Of a DNA stretch of 64,000 nt, positions 1-8,874 are shown in pieces. The notes under the pieces are model-generated. The model was not told the DNA's origin. It did no database searches and saw only the letters and a program-made list of their open reading frames with translations. Each line of letters opens with the position of its first letter. The stretch's first letter is position 1. This DNA comes from Chromobacterium violaceum ATCC 12472 (lineage in GTDB: Bacteria > Pseudomonadota > Gammaproteobacteria > Burkholderiales > Chromobacteriaceae): the NCBI RefSeq assembly GCF_000007705.1, contig NC_005085.1, positions 3,295,752 through 3,359,751 of the forward strand. The letters run 5' to 3'. The position numbers and the translations under genes were made by a program.

Positions 1-950
1 ACTTTCAATTCCTTACCGTCCAGCTCGACGCGGCCGGCGGTGCGGCGCTTGGCGCCGAACAGCGTCTTCAGGATGTCGCTGCGTCCCGAGCCCATCAGCC
101 CGGCGATGCCCAGCACCTCGCCGGCGCGCACCTCGAAGCCGATGCCGGCGATCATGTTCTCGTCGGCCAGGTTCTCCACCTTCAGCCTCACCTCGCCCGG
201 CGCGGCCTCGCGCTTCGGATAGCGGTCGCCGATCTCGCGCCCCACCATCATCCGCACCACTTCGTCGAAATCGGTGCGGGCGATTTCGCGCTCGCCGACG
301 AAGCAGCCATCGCGCAGCACGCTGATGCGGTCGCAGACGCGGAAGATCTCTTCCATCCGGTGCGAGACGTAGACGATGGCCGCGCCGTTTTCCCTCAGCT
401 GGGCCATCAGCTCGAACAGCCGGTCGATCTCGCGCTCGGTGAGCGCCGCCGTCGGCTCGTCCATGATCAGCACGCGGGCGTTCAGCGCCAGCGCCTTGGC
501 GATCTCCACCATCTGCTGCTGGCCGATGGACAGGCTGCCGGCCTCGGCGTCCGGATCGATGCCGCCGGCGCCCAGCGCCTCCAGCTGCGCCCGCGCCTCG
601 CGCCGCATCGCCGCGTAGTCGATGATGCCGAAGCGGGACGGCTCGCGGCCGAGAAACAGGTTCTCCATCACCGACAGCTGCGGAATCAGGTTCAATTCCT
701 GGTGGATGATGGCGATGCCGGCCGCTTCCGCCGCCTCGGTGCTCCTCAGTTCGGCCTTGCGGCCGTCCAGCAGGATCTCGCCGGCGTCGGCGCGGTGCAC
801 GCCGCTGAGTATCTTCATCAGCGTGGACTTGCCGGCGCCGTTCTCGCCCATCAGCGCGTGGATCTCGCCGCCGCGCAGCGTGAACTCCACGTTCTCCAGC
901 ACCTTGACCGGCCCGAAAGCCTTGCTGATGCCGCGCATGGTCACTTGCAT
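1..950 (-). CDS. rbsA: ribose ABC transporter ATP-binding protein RbsA (partial, C-terminus beyond window)
   Basis: ATPase of the ribose importer, working with the RbsC permease and RbsB binding protein, which should lie beyond the left edge. The visible 316 residues cover the first ABC domain, with Walker A GENGAGKS near residues 35-42, signature LSIGQQQ near 140-146 and Walker B VLIMDEP near 160-166. The second ABC domain begins near 250 with a degenerate P-loop (GLMGSGRSD), as usual for the tandem sugar ATPases. The start ATG at 948-950 has AAGGAG six bases upstream. It follows rbsD after about 10 bases, so it is in the same operon. The family is about 500 residues long, so about 40% is missing. 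Confidence 0.93.
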   Translation of the reverse strand, partial: MQVTMRGISKAFGPVKVLENVEFTLRGGEIHALMGENGAGKSTLMKILSGVHRADAGEILLDGRKAELRSTEAAEAAGIAIIHQELNLIPQLSVMENLFLGREPSRFGIIDYAAMRREARAQLEALGAGGIDPDAEAGSLSIGQQQMVEIAKALALNARVLIMDEPTAALTEREIDRLFELMAQLRENGAAIVYVSHRMEEIFRVCDRISVLRDGCFVGEREIARTDFDEVVRMMVGREIGDRYPKREAAPGEVRLKVENLADENMIAGIGFEVRAGEVLGIAGLMGSGRSDILKTLFGAKRRTAGRVELDGKELK

Positions 951-960
951 GGTCGGCTCC

Positions 961-1359
961 TTAGAAAATCACGCCGGAATGCAGGATCACGTTGGCGTAA
1001 GGCGTGCATTCGCCGGTGCGGATCACCGCGCGCGCCGCCTGGCAGCGCTGCTTGAATTCCTCATGGCTGACGAAATCCAGCGCCGCGCCGGCTTGCGCCA
1101 TCCGCTCGGCCTTGTCCTGTACCGCCGGGTTGTGTTGGCGGCACTCGATGGCGAACACCGCGCGCTCGCACTGGAAATCGGCCAGGATGCTGTCCAGGGT
1201 TTCGATGAAGCCGGGCTGCCCCAGTTTCAGCGACAGGTCCACGCATTCCACGCCGGGCGGGATGGGCAGGCCGCAGTCGGCGATCACCAGGCTGTCGGTA
1301 TGGCCCATGGACGCCAGAATGCGGGCGATGTCGCGGTTCAGATGGCCGTGCTTCTTCAT
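961..1359 (-). CDS. rbsD: D-ribose pyranase RbsD
   Basis: Interconverts the beta-pyranose and beta-furanose forms of ribose so that RbsK can act on it. The protein is 132 residues, close to the usual RbsD length, and contains the family's N-terminal KKHGHLN and GHTDSLVIADCGLPIP stretches and the C-terminal RTGECTPYANVIL segment near the active site. The ATG overlaps the rbsK stop codon in an ATGA arrangement, so translation is probably coupled. The gene sits between rbsK and rbsA. Confidence 0.95.
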   Translation of the reverse strand: MKKHGHLNRDIARILASMGHTDSLVIADCGLPIPPGVECVDLSLKLGQPGFIETLDSILADFQCERAVFAIECRQHNPAVQDKAERMAQAGAALDFVSHEEFKQRCQAARAVIRTGECTPYANVILHSGVIF

Positions 1360-2246
1360 GCTTTGTTCTCCAGGAAGGCTTCCAGCTCGGCCAGCGTCGG
1401 CATGCCGCCCTGCGCGCCCGGCCGGGTGACCGACAGCGCGCCGGCCGCGTTGGCGCGGCGCACCGCCTCTTCCAGGCCCAGCGGCAGGAAGGCCGCCAGC
1501 GCGCCGTTGAAGGTGTCGCCGGCGCCGGTGCTGTCCACCGCCTGGACCTCGAAGCCGGGCTGGTGGCGCAACTGGCCGCGCGCCAGCGCGAAATAGGCGC
1601 CGTGCTTGCCGTGGGTCATCACCAACTTGCCCGGGCGCTCGGCCAAGAGCGCGCGCCAGTCGGCGTCGGGCTGGGCCAGCATGGTCAGGAATTCGTGTTC
1701 GTTGGGGGTTAGCAGCGTCACGCGCTGCAGCAGCTCTTCCGGCAGCGGCACCGCCGGCGCCGGATTCAGCAGCAGCGGCTTCTTGTGGCGGGCGGCCAGT
1801 TCGGCGGCGCGGCGCACCGCGGCCAGCGGAATTTCCAGCTGGGTCAGCACCACGTCGGCGTCGATGAAGGCCTGCTCGGCGGCGTCCAGATGCGCCGGCG
1901 TCAGCTGGTGGTTGGCGCCCGGCACCACCAGGATGGCGTTGTCGCCGCCGCTGACGGTAATGGCGGCGATGCCGGTGGGGCCGGGCACGGTCGCCACGCC
2001 GCGGCAATCCACGCCCTCCCGCTCCAGATGGGCGCGCAGATCGCGGCCGAAGGCGTCGTCGCCGACGCAGCCCAGCAGCGCCACCTCGGCGCCGAGCCGG
2101 GCGGCGGCCACCGCCTGATTGGCGCCCTTGCCGCCCGGATGGGTGGCGAAACCGTCGCCCAGCAGCGTTTCGCCCAGTTTCGGCATCCGCCTGGCGGTGA
2201 CCACCAGGTCCATATTGATACTGCCGACTACCAGCACCCGAGTCAT
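1356..2246 (-). CDS. rbsK: ribokinase RbsK
   Basis: PfkB-family sugar kinase of 296 residues that phosphorylates ribose at O5. Visible family marks are the N-terminal GSINMDLV, GGKGANQAV near residue 40 and the C-terminal STGAGDTFNGAL motif holding the catalytic Asp. The start ATG at 2244-2246 is preceded by AAGGAGA. It is the first gene of the rbs operon here, followed by rbsD and rbsA. No rbsR repressor gene is visible in the window. Confidence 0.95.
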   Translation of the reverse strand: MTRVLVVGSINMDLVVTARRMPKLGETLLGDGFATHPGGKGANQAVAAARLGAEVALLGCVGDDAFGRDLRAHLEREGVDCRGVATVPGPTGIAAITVSGGDNAILVVPGANHQLTPAHLDAAEQAFIDADVVLTQLEIPLAAVRRAAELAARHKKPLLLNPAPAVPLPEELLQRVTLLTPNEHEFLTMLAQPDADWRALLAERPGKLVMTHGKHGAYFALARGQLRHQPGFEVQAVDSTGAGDTFNGALAAFLPLGLEEAVRRANAAGALSVTRPGAQGGMPTLAELEAFLENKA

Positions 2247-2287
2247 GCCGTCTCCTTGTGTACCTTTGCTACATTGCAGCGCACAAA

Positions 2288-2309
2288 TAGCGTTTTTCTT
2301 GCTAAAACG
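2288..2309 (-). promoter_or_regulatory. possible LacI-type (RbsR-like) operator upstream of rbsK
   Basis: Two nested inverted repeats are seen: TAGC/GCTA (2288-2291, 2301-2304) and CGTTTT/AAAACG (2291-2296, 2304-2309), centred about 50 bases upstream of rbsK. A TATAAA -10-like hexamer lies just upstream on the minus strand. The position suits a repressor site for the ribose operon. That RbsR binds here is inference. Confidence 0.3.
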
Positions 2310-2367
2310 TGATCAGCACCGATTTATAGCAGAGTTGGCCTGCGCCGCGAAAGAGGAAAACGCAAAA

Positions 2368-2387
2368 ATGTAGTCTGTCCACTACAT
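2368..2387. promoter_or_regulatory. perfect hyphenated palindrome between rbsK and the mgtC-like gene
   Basis: ATGTAGT-CTGTCC-ACTACAT is a perfect 7+7 inverted repeat with a 6-base spacer, in an AT-rich patch between two divergent genes. It looks like a dimeric repressor or activator site. No regulator gene next to it identifies the protein. Confidence 0.4.
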
Positions 2388-2531
2388 ATTTTCATATGAA
2401 GATATTTTGCCGCCGCCGCCCTCCCTTCAGCTAAGAGCGACAGCGCGCTTGGGAAAACGCCGGCCGTTATGCCATGATGCCGGCTTGAACGAACAGACAT
2501 CGAACGCGCCCGATGGCGGCGGAGGAAGGCA

Positions 2532-3281
2532 ATGGATCAGAGCTGGCAGCAATTGGCGGCCCTTTACTGGAGCGCGGGCAAATGGCAGATCAACCTGCTG
2601 GTGATCGCCCACCTGGCCGGCGGGCTGCTGCTGGGCAGCCTGCTCGGCTACGAGCGCTGGTACAACGGCCGCGCGGCCGGCATGCGCACCTACGGCCTGG
2701 TGTGCATGGCCTCGTCGGCGGCGATCAGCATCATCGGCTATTCCGGCTACTGGTACGGCGGCCAATCGGCCGACATCATGCACGGCGACATGACCCGCGT
2801 GGCCCAAGGCGTGCTGACCGGCATCGGTTTCCTGGGCGCCGGCATGATCATGAAGGAAGGCTTGAGCATCAGCGGCCTGACGTCGGCCGCCTCGGTGTGG
2901 ATGTCGTCGGTGATCGGCATCCTGATCGGCGTCGGCTTCTACGCCGCGGCCATCGCGCTGACCGTGCTGTGCATGGTCTTCGTCACCGTGGTGAACCGCA
3001 TCGAGAACATCCTGCCGCGGCGGGTCAGCCTGTTCGTCAGCGTCAAGCTGAGCCCGGAACACGACTGGACGGTGGAGCGGTTGGCGGAACGGCTGGCGCC
3101 GTCCGGGCTGAAGCTGCACGAGGAAAGCATCAGCGTGCGCGCCGACCCGTCCGGCGCCAGCTGGAGCTTCCTGGTGTCCGCCCAGGACCGCCGCAGCTAC
3201 ATCAGCGTGGTGGACCTGGCCCGCGACATCATGATCGCCGACCACATCCTGGAGCTGGACCTGCAGCCGGCGCGCAACTGA
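2532..3281 (+). CDS. MgtC/SapB family membrane protein
   Basis: Inner-membrane protein of 249 residues. The N-terminal 160 residues hold four to five hydrophobic segments with the MgtC-family motifs GSLLGYERW and GIGFLGAGMIMKEG. The C-terminal ~90 residues are soluble and ACT-like. MgtC proteins are linked to magnesium limitation and inhibition of the F-ATPase, but many family members have no proven role. The ATG follows AGGAAGG. The gene is convergent with zapE and stands alone. No magnesium riboswitch or mgtA/B gene is seen nearby. Confidence 0.85.
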   Translation: MDQSWQQLAALYWSAGKWQINLLVIAHLAGGLLLGSLLGYERWYNGRAAGMRTYGLVCMASSAAISIIGYSGYWYGGQSADIMHGDMTRVAQGVLTGIGFLGAGMIMKEGLSISGLTSAASVWMSSVIGILIGVGFYAAAIALTVLCMVFVTVVNRIENILPRRVSLFVSVKLSPEHDWTVERLAERLAPSGLKLHEESISVRADPSGASWSFLVSAQDRRSYISVVDLARDIMIADHILELDLQPARN

Positions 3282-3296
3282 GCGCGCGCGGGCCCC

Positions 3297-4460
3297 TTAC
3301 AGCGCCACGCCCGGCGGCGGCTGGTCGTGGCTTTGCGTCATCGACTGGTGCGGCAGCTCCAGATAACTCTTGGACTGCATCTCGGTCAGCCGGCTGGCGG
3401 TGCGGAAAAATTCGCCGGACTGCAGGCCTTCGGTATAGATCGCCTCCGGCGGCGCGTCGGCCGAGGCGATCAGCTTGACGCGGTTGTCGTAGAACACGTC
3501 CACCAGCCAAGTGAAGCGGCGGGCGATCGATGCCTGCTTGGCGCTGAGCCTGGGAATGCCGGACAGGAAGACCGTATGGTATTCGCTGGCGATTTCCAGG
3601 TAATCGGTCTGCGCGCGCGGACCGTCGCACAAGGCCATGAAATCGAACCAGATCACGCCCGGCGACATCCGCTTCACCGCGATCTCCCGCTCCAGCACGG
3701 TGATGGACTTTTGCGCCAGCTCCGCGCCGGTGCTCACCCGCCGGAACAGCTGCTCCATCTTCCCTTCGTTGGCCGCGTCCGCCGGCACCATGAACAGCGG
3801 CTCCCGCGTCAGCTCGCGCAGCCGGTAGTCATGTCCGCCGTCCACGTTCAGCACGTCCAGCTCGCGCTTGATCAGTTCTATCGTCGGCAGGAAATTCTGC
3901 CGCTGCAGGCCGCCCGGGTAGAGATCGTCCGGCGCGTAGTTGGAAGTGGTCACCACCACCACGCCGCGCTCCAGCAGCGCCGACAGCAGCCGGCCCAGTA
4001 TCATCGCGTCGGCGATGTCGGAGACGTGGAACTCGTCGAAGCACAGCAGCCGCGTCGCCTTGGCGATCTGGTCGGCGTAGGCCAGCAGCGGGTCCTTGCC
4101 GCCGGCGAACTTCCTCAGCTCGCGATGGGTTTCCGCCATGAAGTGGTGGAAGTGGATGCGGCGCTTGCGGCGGTAGGGCACGCAGGCGTAGAAGGCATCC
4201 ATCAGGAAGCTCTTGCCGCGCCCCACTCCGCCCCAGAAATACAATCCTCGCGGCACCTGAGGGCTCCTCAGGCTGCGCCCCAGGAAACGGTTGCGCTTGC
4301 TCTTGAAATCCACCAGCTCGTGCCACAGGCGGTCCAGCTGCTCGATGGCGGCGGCCTGGGCCGCGTCGTGGATGAAGCCAGGCTTCTCGCTGGCCTGCCG
4401 ATACCAGCCCTTGGGGCTGAGATGGACGTTTTCGTCCGGAGAGAATGCGTGTTGCGACAT
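3297..4460 (-). CDS. zapE: cell division ATPase ZapE (AFG1-like)
   Basis: AFG1-like P-loop ATPase of 387 residues that in E. coli destabilises FtsZ polymers at the septum. Walker A GGVGRGKS is near residues 77-84 and Walker B LLCFDEF near 138-144, followed by the family's HVSDIADAMIL. I chose the ATG at 4458-4460; an upstream in-frame start at 4550 would add a basic 30-residue tail not typical of the family. It is a single gene between mgtC and a binding-protein gene. Confidence 0.9.
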   Translation of the reverse strand: MSQHAFSPDENVHLSPKGWYRQASEKPGFIHDAAQAAAIEQLDRLWHELVDFKSKRNRFLGRSLRSPQVPRGLYFWGGVGRGKSFLMDAFYACVPYRRKRRIHFHHFMAETHRELRKFAGGKDPLLAYADQIAKATRLLCFDEFHVSDIADAMILGRLLSALLERGVVVVTTSNYAPDDLYPGGLQRQNFLPTIELIKRELDVLNVDGGHDYRLRELTREPLFMVPADAANEGKMEQLFRRVSTGAELAQKSITVLEREIAVKRMSPGVIWFDFMALCDGPRAQTDYLEIASEYHTVFLSGIPRLSAKQASIARRFTWLVDVFYDNRVKLIASADAPPEAIYTEGLQSGEFFRTASRLTEMQSKSYLELPHQSMTQSHDQPPPGVAL

Positions 4461-4550
4461 GATTATGCTTGTTCTGCGCTGCGTGTGGCGCCGCCGGCGG
4501 CGGCTAGGGAATGCCTGAATGATAACCGCTTTGACTCGTCCTTGCCGCAC

Positions 4551-5339
4551 TCAGCGGCAAGTGGCCAGCCGGATGCCGGACGGCGCGGCCAGCCTGGCCA
4601 GGCTGCCGTCGCGGCACATGCTGTCCAGCGCGCGGTTGAACGTTTCCAGCATGCCGGGCTTCACCCGGCTGCGGGTGAAGCCGTACAGGTAAGTCAGTGG
4701 CTTGACCTCGGCCAGCTTGCGCAGATTGCCCAGGCCGTCGCGCTTGATCCAGTAACGGGCGACATCGTCATTGGAAAACGCCACCGCGTTATGGCCGTAA
4801 CGGCCCGCCCCCAACTTGCGCAGCACCGTTTCCGGGTCCAGCTCCACGGTCAGGTTCACGCCGGCCACGCCCTGGACCAGGCGCTCGCTATTGATCTGCG
4901 ACAGCGACGGGCCGTACACCGCCAAAGTTTTGCCGGCGAGATCGGCAGGCTGCCTGTAGCGCATGGCGCTGTCGGCTTTCACATAAAGGCCGTAGCTGCT
5001 GGCCAGCACCGGCTTGGACAGCTCCATCACCGCGCGCCGCTCCGGCGCGTCCTGCGCCAGCACCAACCCGTCGGCGCCGCCCTGGCTGACAGTCAGCAGC
5101 GCGCGTTTCCACACCATGGCCTGGACCTTGCAGTTCCAGTCTGCCCGCCGGCAGGCTTCGCGCAGGATGGCCACCAAGGCGCCGTCCAGCTTGCCGTCGG
5201 CGCTCTGGGTGATGAAGGGCGGAAACAGCTGGGTGACGAAATACAGCTCGCGCGACGCCGCCTGCGCCTGCGCCTGCGCGCCGGCGCAGGCCAGCAGCAG
5301 GCCGGCCCATAGCCGGAGGTTCGTTTGCCCACCCCTCAT
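4551..5339 (-). CDS. periplasmic substrate-binding protein (SBP_bac_3-like)
   Basis: Secreted 262-residue protein with an N-terminal signal peptide ending around AQAQAA. The mature part has the amino-acid-binding-protein layout: an opening beta strand LYFVTQLFPPF, a mid-domain GKTLAVYGPSLSQ and a C-terminal helix RALDSMCRDGSLARL. No permease or ATPase gene lies beside it, so it is an orphan binding protein. The ligand cannot be told from sequence. Confidence 0.75.
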   Translation of the reverse strand: MRGGQTNLRLWAGLLLACAGAQAQAQAASRELYFVTQLFPPFITQSADGKLDGALVAILREACRRADWNCKVQAMVWKRALLTVSQGGADGLVLAQDAPERRAVMELSKPVLASSYGLYVKADSAMRYRQPADLAGKTLAVYGPSLSQINSERLVQGVAGVNLTVELDPETVLRKLGAGRYGHNAVAFSNDDVARYWIKRDGLGNLRKLAEVKPLTYLYGFTRSRVKPGMLETFNRALDSMCRDGSLARLAAPSGIRLATCR

Positions 5340-5391
5340 CGTCTCCGTCCCCGCTCTTCTTTACCGGCAGTATAGAGAGAGTCGGGCCGGA

Positions 5392-6003
5392 TCAGCGAGC
5401 CTGCCGGCCGCGCCAAGCGGCCAGCGACGGCCGCTGCCATTGCCTTTCGGCGTAAGCGGACAACCACGGCGGCAACTCGTCCGCCGTCAGCCGCTTCAGC
5501 AGCAGGGCCAGCTCGGCGTCCGCCACGCACCAGGCGCCGAACAGATCGCCGCCGTCCGCCGGCGCCACCGCCTCGGCCACCGCGATCAGCTTGTCCGCCG
5601 CCTTGCGCGCCGCCTCGCCCAGCGGCAAAGCCGGCTTGCGGCCGAACACCGTCTCGGTGCTGCGTTCGTCGCGCAGCGGCAGCAGGTCGCTGCGCAGCCA
5701 CGCCTGCAGCTGGCGCGCGCGGGCGCGGGCTTTTGGATCGGCCGGCAACACGCGGACGGTGTCGGGATAGGCGTCTTCCAGATATTCGATGATGGCCGAC
5801 GATTCGCTGAGCGCGAAATCGCCGTCCAACAGCATCGGCACGCGGGAAGCCAGCGATTGCGAGCGGTAGCCGGGCTCGAACTGCTGGCCCGCTGCCAGAT
5901 CGCGGGTCAGCGTTTCGAAGGGCAGGCCCTTTTCGCTCAGCGCGACGAAGGCGGCCATCGCGTAGGGGCTGAAAAAATCGTGATCGACATAGAGTTTCAG
6001 CAT
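5392..6003 (-). CDS. yfcF: glutathione S-transferase YfcF-like
   Basis: 203-residue thioredoxin-fold GST. The N-terminal FFSPYAMAAFVALSEKGLPF, the ELSESSAI-like stretch (ALSESSAIIEYLEDAYP) and the C-terminal QAWLRSDLLPLRDER match E. coli YfcF as I recall it; YfcF has glutathione transferase and peroxidase activity. I chose the ATG at 6001-6003, which opens directly into the first beta strand; an upstream in-frame ATG would add 18 residues. The next gene upstream is cysM, a loose thiol-metabolism link. Confidence 0.82.
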   Translation of the reverse strand: MLKLYVDHDFFSPYAMAAFVALSEKGLPFETLTRDLAAGQQFEPGYRSQSLASRVPMLLDGDFALSESSAIIEYLEDAYPDTVRVLPADPKARARARQLQAWLRSDLLPLRDERSTETVFGRKPALPLGEAARKAADKLIAVAEAVAPADGGDLFGAWCVADAELALLLKRLTADELPPWLSAYAERQWQRPSLAAWRGRQAR

Positions 6004-6079
6004 GGCGGCATCTTGATGGGAAAACGCCATGCTAATCGCCGAAGCGTCCGCTGCCAAGCCGGCGGCGGAGCACCGGGCG

Positions 6080-6970
6080 TCAAGCAGGATCGAACAATCC
6101 AGTGGACAGGTAGCGGTCGCCGCGGTCGCACACCACGGACACGATCACCGCGTCCCTCAGTTGCGCGTCCAGCCTAAGAGCCACCGCCAACGCGCCGCCA
6201 GACGACGGCCCGGCCAGGATGCCCTCGCGCCTCGCCAGCAGCCGGGCAGTGTCTTCCGCCTCCTTCTGTCCGACGTGCAGGATCTCGTCGATGCGGGAAA
6301 AATCGCAGATCTTGGGCACGTACGGGTCTTCCCACTTGCGGATGCCGGCGATCTGGCTGCCCGGCTCCGGGTGGACGCCGACGATGCGGATGGCCGGATT
6401 CTTCTCCTTCAGGAAGCGGCCGGTGCCCATGATGGTGCCAGTGGTGCCCATGCTGGACACGAAATGGGTGATCCTGCCTTCGGTCTCCGCCCAGATTTCC
6501 GGGCCGGTGCCCTCGTAATGCGCCTGGGGATTGTCCGGATTGGAGAATTGATCCAGGATGCGGCCCTCGCCTGCCGCCTCCATGCTGCGCGCCAGGTCTA
6601 TCGCCGCCGGCATCGAACCGGCCGCCGGCGTCAGGATCACCTCGGCGCCGTAGGCGCGCATCGCCTGCACCCGCTCGGCGCTGGAATTCTCCGGCATGAT
6701 CAGCACCATGCGGTAGCCCATCATCGCCGCCGCCATCGCCAGCGCGATGCCGGTGTTGCCGCTGGTCGGCTCGATCAGCGTGTCGCCGGGCCGGATGTCG
6801 CCGCGCGCCTCGGCGCGGCGGATCATCGACAGCGCCGGCCGGTCCTTCACCGATCCTGCCGGATTGTTGCCCTCCAGCTTCAGCAGCACCACGTTGCCGT
6901 TGTCGCCCGGCAGGCGTTTGAGCCGCACCAGCGGCGTGCCGCCGACGAAATCTTCCAGATGTTTGTACAC
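6080..6970 (-). CDS. cysM: cysteine synthase B CysM
   Basis: PLP enzyme making cysteine from O-acetylserine and sulfide or thiosulfate. The protein is 296 residues (E. coli CysM about 303). The PLP lysine lies in NPAGSVKDR, the substrate loop is EPTSGNTGI, the phosphate-binding loop is SSMGTTGTIMG and the C-terminal part has GPSSGGAL. The start is GTG at 6968-6970, chosen because GGGAGAG sits five bases upstream and no ATG is well placed. A promoter with TATAAT and an upstream inverted repeat precedes it. Confidence 0.93.
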   Translation of the reverse strand: MYKHLEDFVGGTPLVRLKRLPGDNGNVVLLKLEGNNPAGSVKDRPALSMIRRAEARGDIRPGDTLIEPTSGNTGIALAMAAAMMGYRMVLIMPENSSAERVQAMRAYGAEVILTPAAGSMPAAIDLARSMEAAGEGRILDQFSNPDNPQAHYEGTGPEIWAETEGRITHFVSSMGTTGTIMGTGRFLKEKNPAIRIVGVHPEPGSQIAGIRKWEDPYVPKICDFSRIDEILHVGQKEAEDTARLLARREGILAGPSSGGALAVALRLDAQLRDAVIVSVVCDRGDRYLSTGLFDPA

Positions 6971-6994
6971 AGAGACTCTCCCAGAACTGGCCAC

Positions 6995-7048
6995 ATTATA
7001 TCGATTGGCTATCAGCAGATGCGAAATCGTTATTTCTAATCTAATAAC
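6995..7048 (-). promoter_or_regulatory. cysM promoter with upstream LysR-type inverted repeat
   Basis: A perfect -10 hexamer TATAAT lies at 6995-7000 on the minus strand, but no good -35 is present. About 40 bases upstream is the inverted repeat GTTATT-N8-AATAAC (7029-7048). A weak -35 plus an upstream AT-rich dyad is what an activator-dependent promoter looks like. CysB (LysR family, ATAA-type half sites) is the natural candidate, by inference. Confidence 0.45.
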
Positions 7049-7066
7049 CATCGGTAACCGGACAGT

Positions 7067-7103
7067 CCGCGCCCGCGGCGGCGACCGCCCGCCGCGGGCG
7101 CGG
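7067..7103 (-). terminator. 15-bp perfect GC hairpin downstream of the lactate permease gene
   Basis: The arms at 7067-7081 and 7089-7103 are perfectly complementary over 15 bp with a 7-base loop. It begins 11 bases after the permease stop codon on the minus strand. No T-run follows, so it is either a non-canonical terminator or a 3'-end stabiliser. Confidence 0.6.
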
Positions 7104-7113
7104 GGAGGCGGCA

Positions 7114-8748
7114 TCACCCCATGTAGGCCATCAGCCAGGTCAGCGCGCCGACGAAGCTGCAGAAGATCAGGCTGTGCTTCAGCGTAAAGCGGAACAGGTC
7201 CGCCTCCTTGCCGATCAGCCCCACCGCCGCGCAGGCGACGGCGATGGACTGTGGCGAGATCATCTTGCCGGTGACCCCGCCGGTGGTATTGGCCGCCACC
7301 AGCAGCACGTCCGACACGCCCAATTGGTGCGCGGTGGCCGCCTGCAAGGCGGAGAACAAGGCGTTGGACGAGGTATCGGAACCGGTCAGGAACACGCCCA
7401 GCCAGCCCAGAAAGGGCGAGAAGAACGGGAAGGCCTTGCCGGTGCCCGCCAGGCACAGCGCCAGCGTGCTGGACATGCCGGAATAATTGGCGACGAAGGC
7501 GAAGGCCAGCACCATGCCTATCGACAATATCGGCCGGCGCAATTCGACCAGCGTCTCGGCGAAAGCGCGCGCGCCGTCGGCCGGGCGGAACTTCAGCAAG
7601 ATCATGGACAGCAATGCGGATAGAAAGATGGCGCTGCCGACGGCGGAGACGATGTCGAACTTGTACAGCGCCTCGTACGGCGCGTCATGGGCGACGATGG
7701 GCGCGGTCTTCAGCACCAGCTTGTCCAGCCCCGGCACATGCAGCTTCCAGATCCAGCCCTCCAGCGCGCCGCCCTTGACGAACAAGGCCTTGAACGGCTT
7801 GACGCTCCACACCGTCACCAGCGCGGTCAGGATCAAAAATGGACTCCAGGCGCGGACGATCCGGCCCAGGCCAAAGCCGCTGGCCTGACGAGCGGACGGC
7901 GCGCGGCGGCCGTTGAACGTGAAGATTTCACCGGGCTGCCATACCTTCAGAAACAGCGTCAGGCATACCAGGCTGACCAGCGCCGACGTGATGTCCGGCA
8001 GCTCGGGCCCGATGTAGTTGGAAGTGAAAAACTGGGTGACGGCGAAGGACAGGCCGGCCACCAGGATGGCCGGCCAGGTCTGGCGCACGCCCTTGAGCCC
8101 GTCCATCATCATCACCAGCCAGAACGGCACGATCACCGACAGGATGGGCAGCTGATGGCCGGCCTTGGCGCCGATGGCGAAAGCATCCAGCCCGGTCACC
8201 TGCCCGGCGACGATGATGGGTATCCCCATCGCGCCGAAAGCCACCGGCGCGGTGTTGGCGATCAGGCACAGCCCGGCCGCGTACAGCGGATTGAAGCCCA
8301 GCCCCACCAGCAGCGCGGCGGTGATGGCCACCGGCGCGCCGAAACCGGCCGCGCCCTCCAGAAAGGCGCCGAAGGAGAAGCCCACCAGCAGCATCTGCAG
8401 CCGCTGGTCCTCGGTCACCGACAGCACCGAGGCGCGGATGATGTCGAACTGCCCGGTCTTGACCGTGATCTTGTACAGGAACACCGCCGCGACGATGATC
8501 CAGGCGATCGGCCACAGGCCGTAGCCGAAACCGAAGGCCGCCGCCGCCAGCGCCATCTGCGCCGGCATGCCGTAGAACAGCATGGCCACCGCCAGCGCGA
8601 TCAGCACCGTCAGCGTGCCGGCGACATGGCCTTTGAGCCGCAGCAGCGCCAGCGCGACAAAGAAGAAGGCGATGGGCAGCGCGGCCATCAGCGCCGACAG
8701 CGCGGAGCCGCCGGCGGGAAAGTACTGTTGGGTCCAGATTCCTTGCAT
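7114..8748 (-). CDS. lldP: L-lactate permease (LctP/LldP family)
   Basis: Integral membrane lactate:proton symporter of 544 residues with about a dozen hydrophobic segments. Family-typical stretches include [30 protein letters not shown] and the C-terminal [17 protein letters not shown] and [17 protein letters not shown]. It is the last gene of the lactate operon, 126 bases after dld on the same strand, and is followed by a very strong hairpin. Substrate is probably L- and D-lactate and glycolate, as known for the family. Confidence 0.93.
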   Translation of the reverse strand: MQGIWTQQYFPAGGSALSALMAALPIAFFFVALALLRLKGHVAGTLTVLIALAVAMLFYGMPAQMALAAAAFGFGYGLWPIAWIIVAAVFLYKITVKTGQFDIIRASVLSVTEDQRLQMLLVGFSFGAFLEGAAGFGAPVAITAALLVGLGFNPLYAAGLCLIANTAPVAFGAMGIPIIVAGQVTGLDAFAIGAKAGHQLPILSVIVPFWLVMMMDGLKGVRQTWPAILVAGLSFAVTQFFTSNYIGPELPDITSALVSLVCLTLFLKVWQPGEIFTFNGRRAPSARQASGFGLGRIVRAWSPFLILTALVTVWSVKPFKALFVKGGALEGWIWKLHVPGLDKLVLKTAPIVAHDAPYEALYKFDIVSAVGSAIFLSALLSMILLKFRPADGARAFAETLVELRRPILSIGMVLAFAFVANYSGMSSTLALCLAGTGKAFPFFSPFLGWLGVFLTGSDTSSNALFSALQAATAHQLGVSDVLLVAANTTGGVTGKMISPQSIAVACAAVGLIGKEADLFRFTLKHSLIFCSFVGALTWLMAYMG

Positions 8749-8874
8749 GTGAAGCTTCTCCTCATTCCTGGTTTCGCAGGCGCAGCCGCTCCCCTGCCGA
8801 TGAACGGGATCGTTTCGGCATGGCGGGGCTGGCTTGCGTTTCTTGGGTTTACATCAGCGTTGACAAGGCGGCCT

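Noticed and set aside
3327-5312. 661-codon plus-strand open frame over zapE and the binding-protein gene
   Set aside because: Antisense shadow spanning two real genes and their gap.
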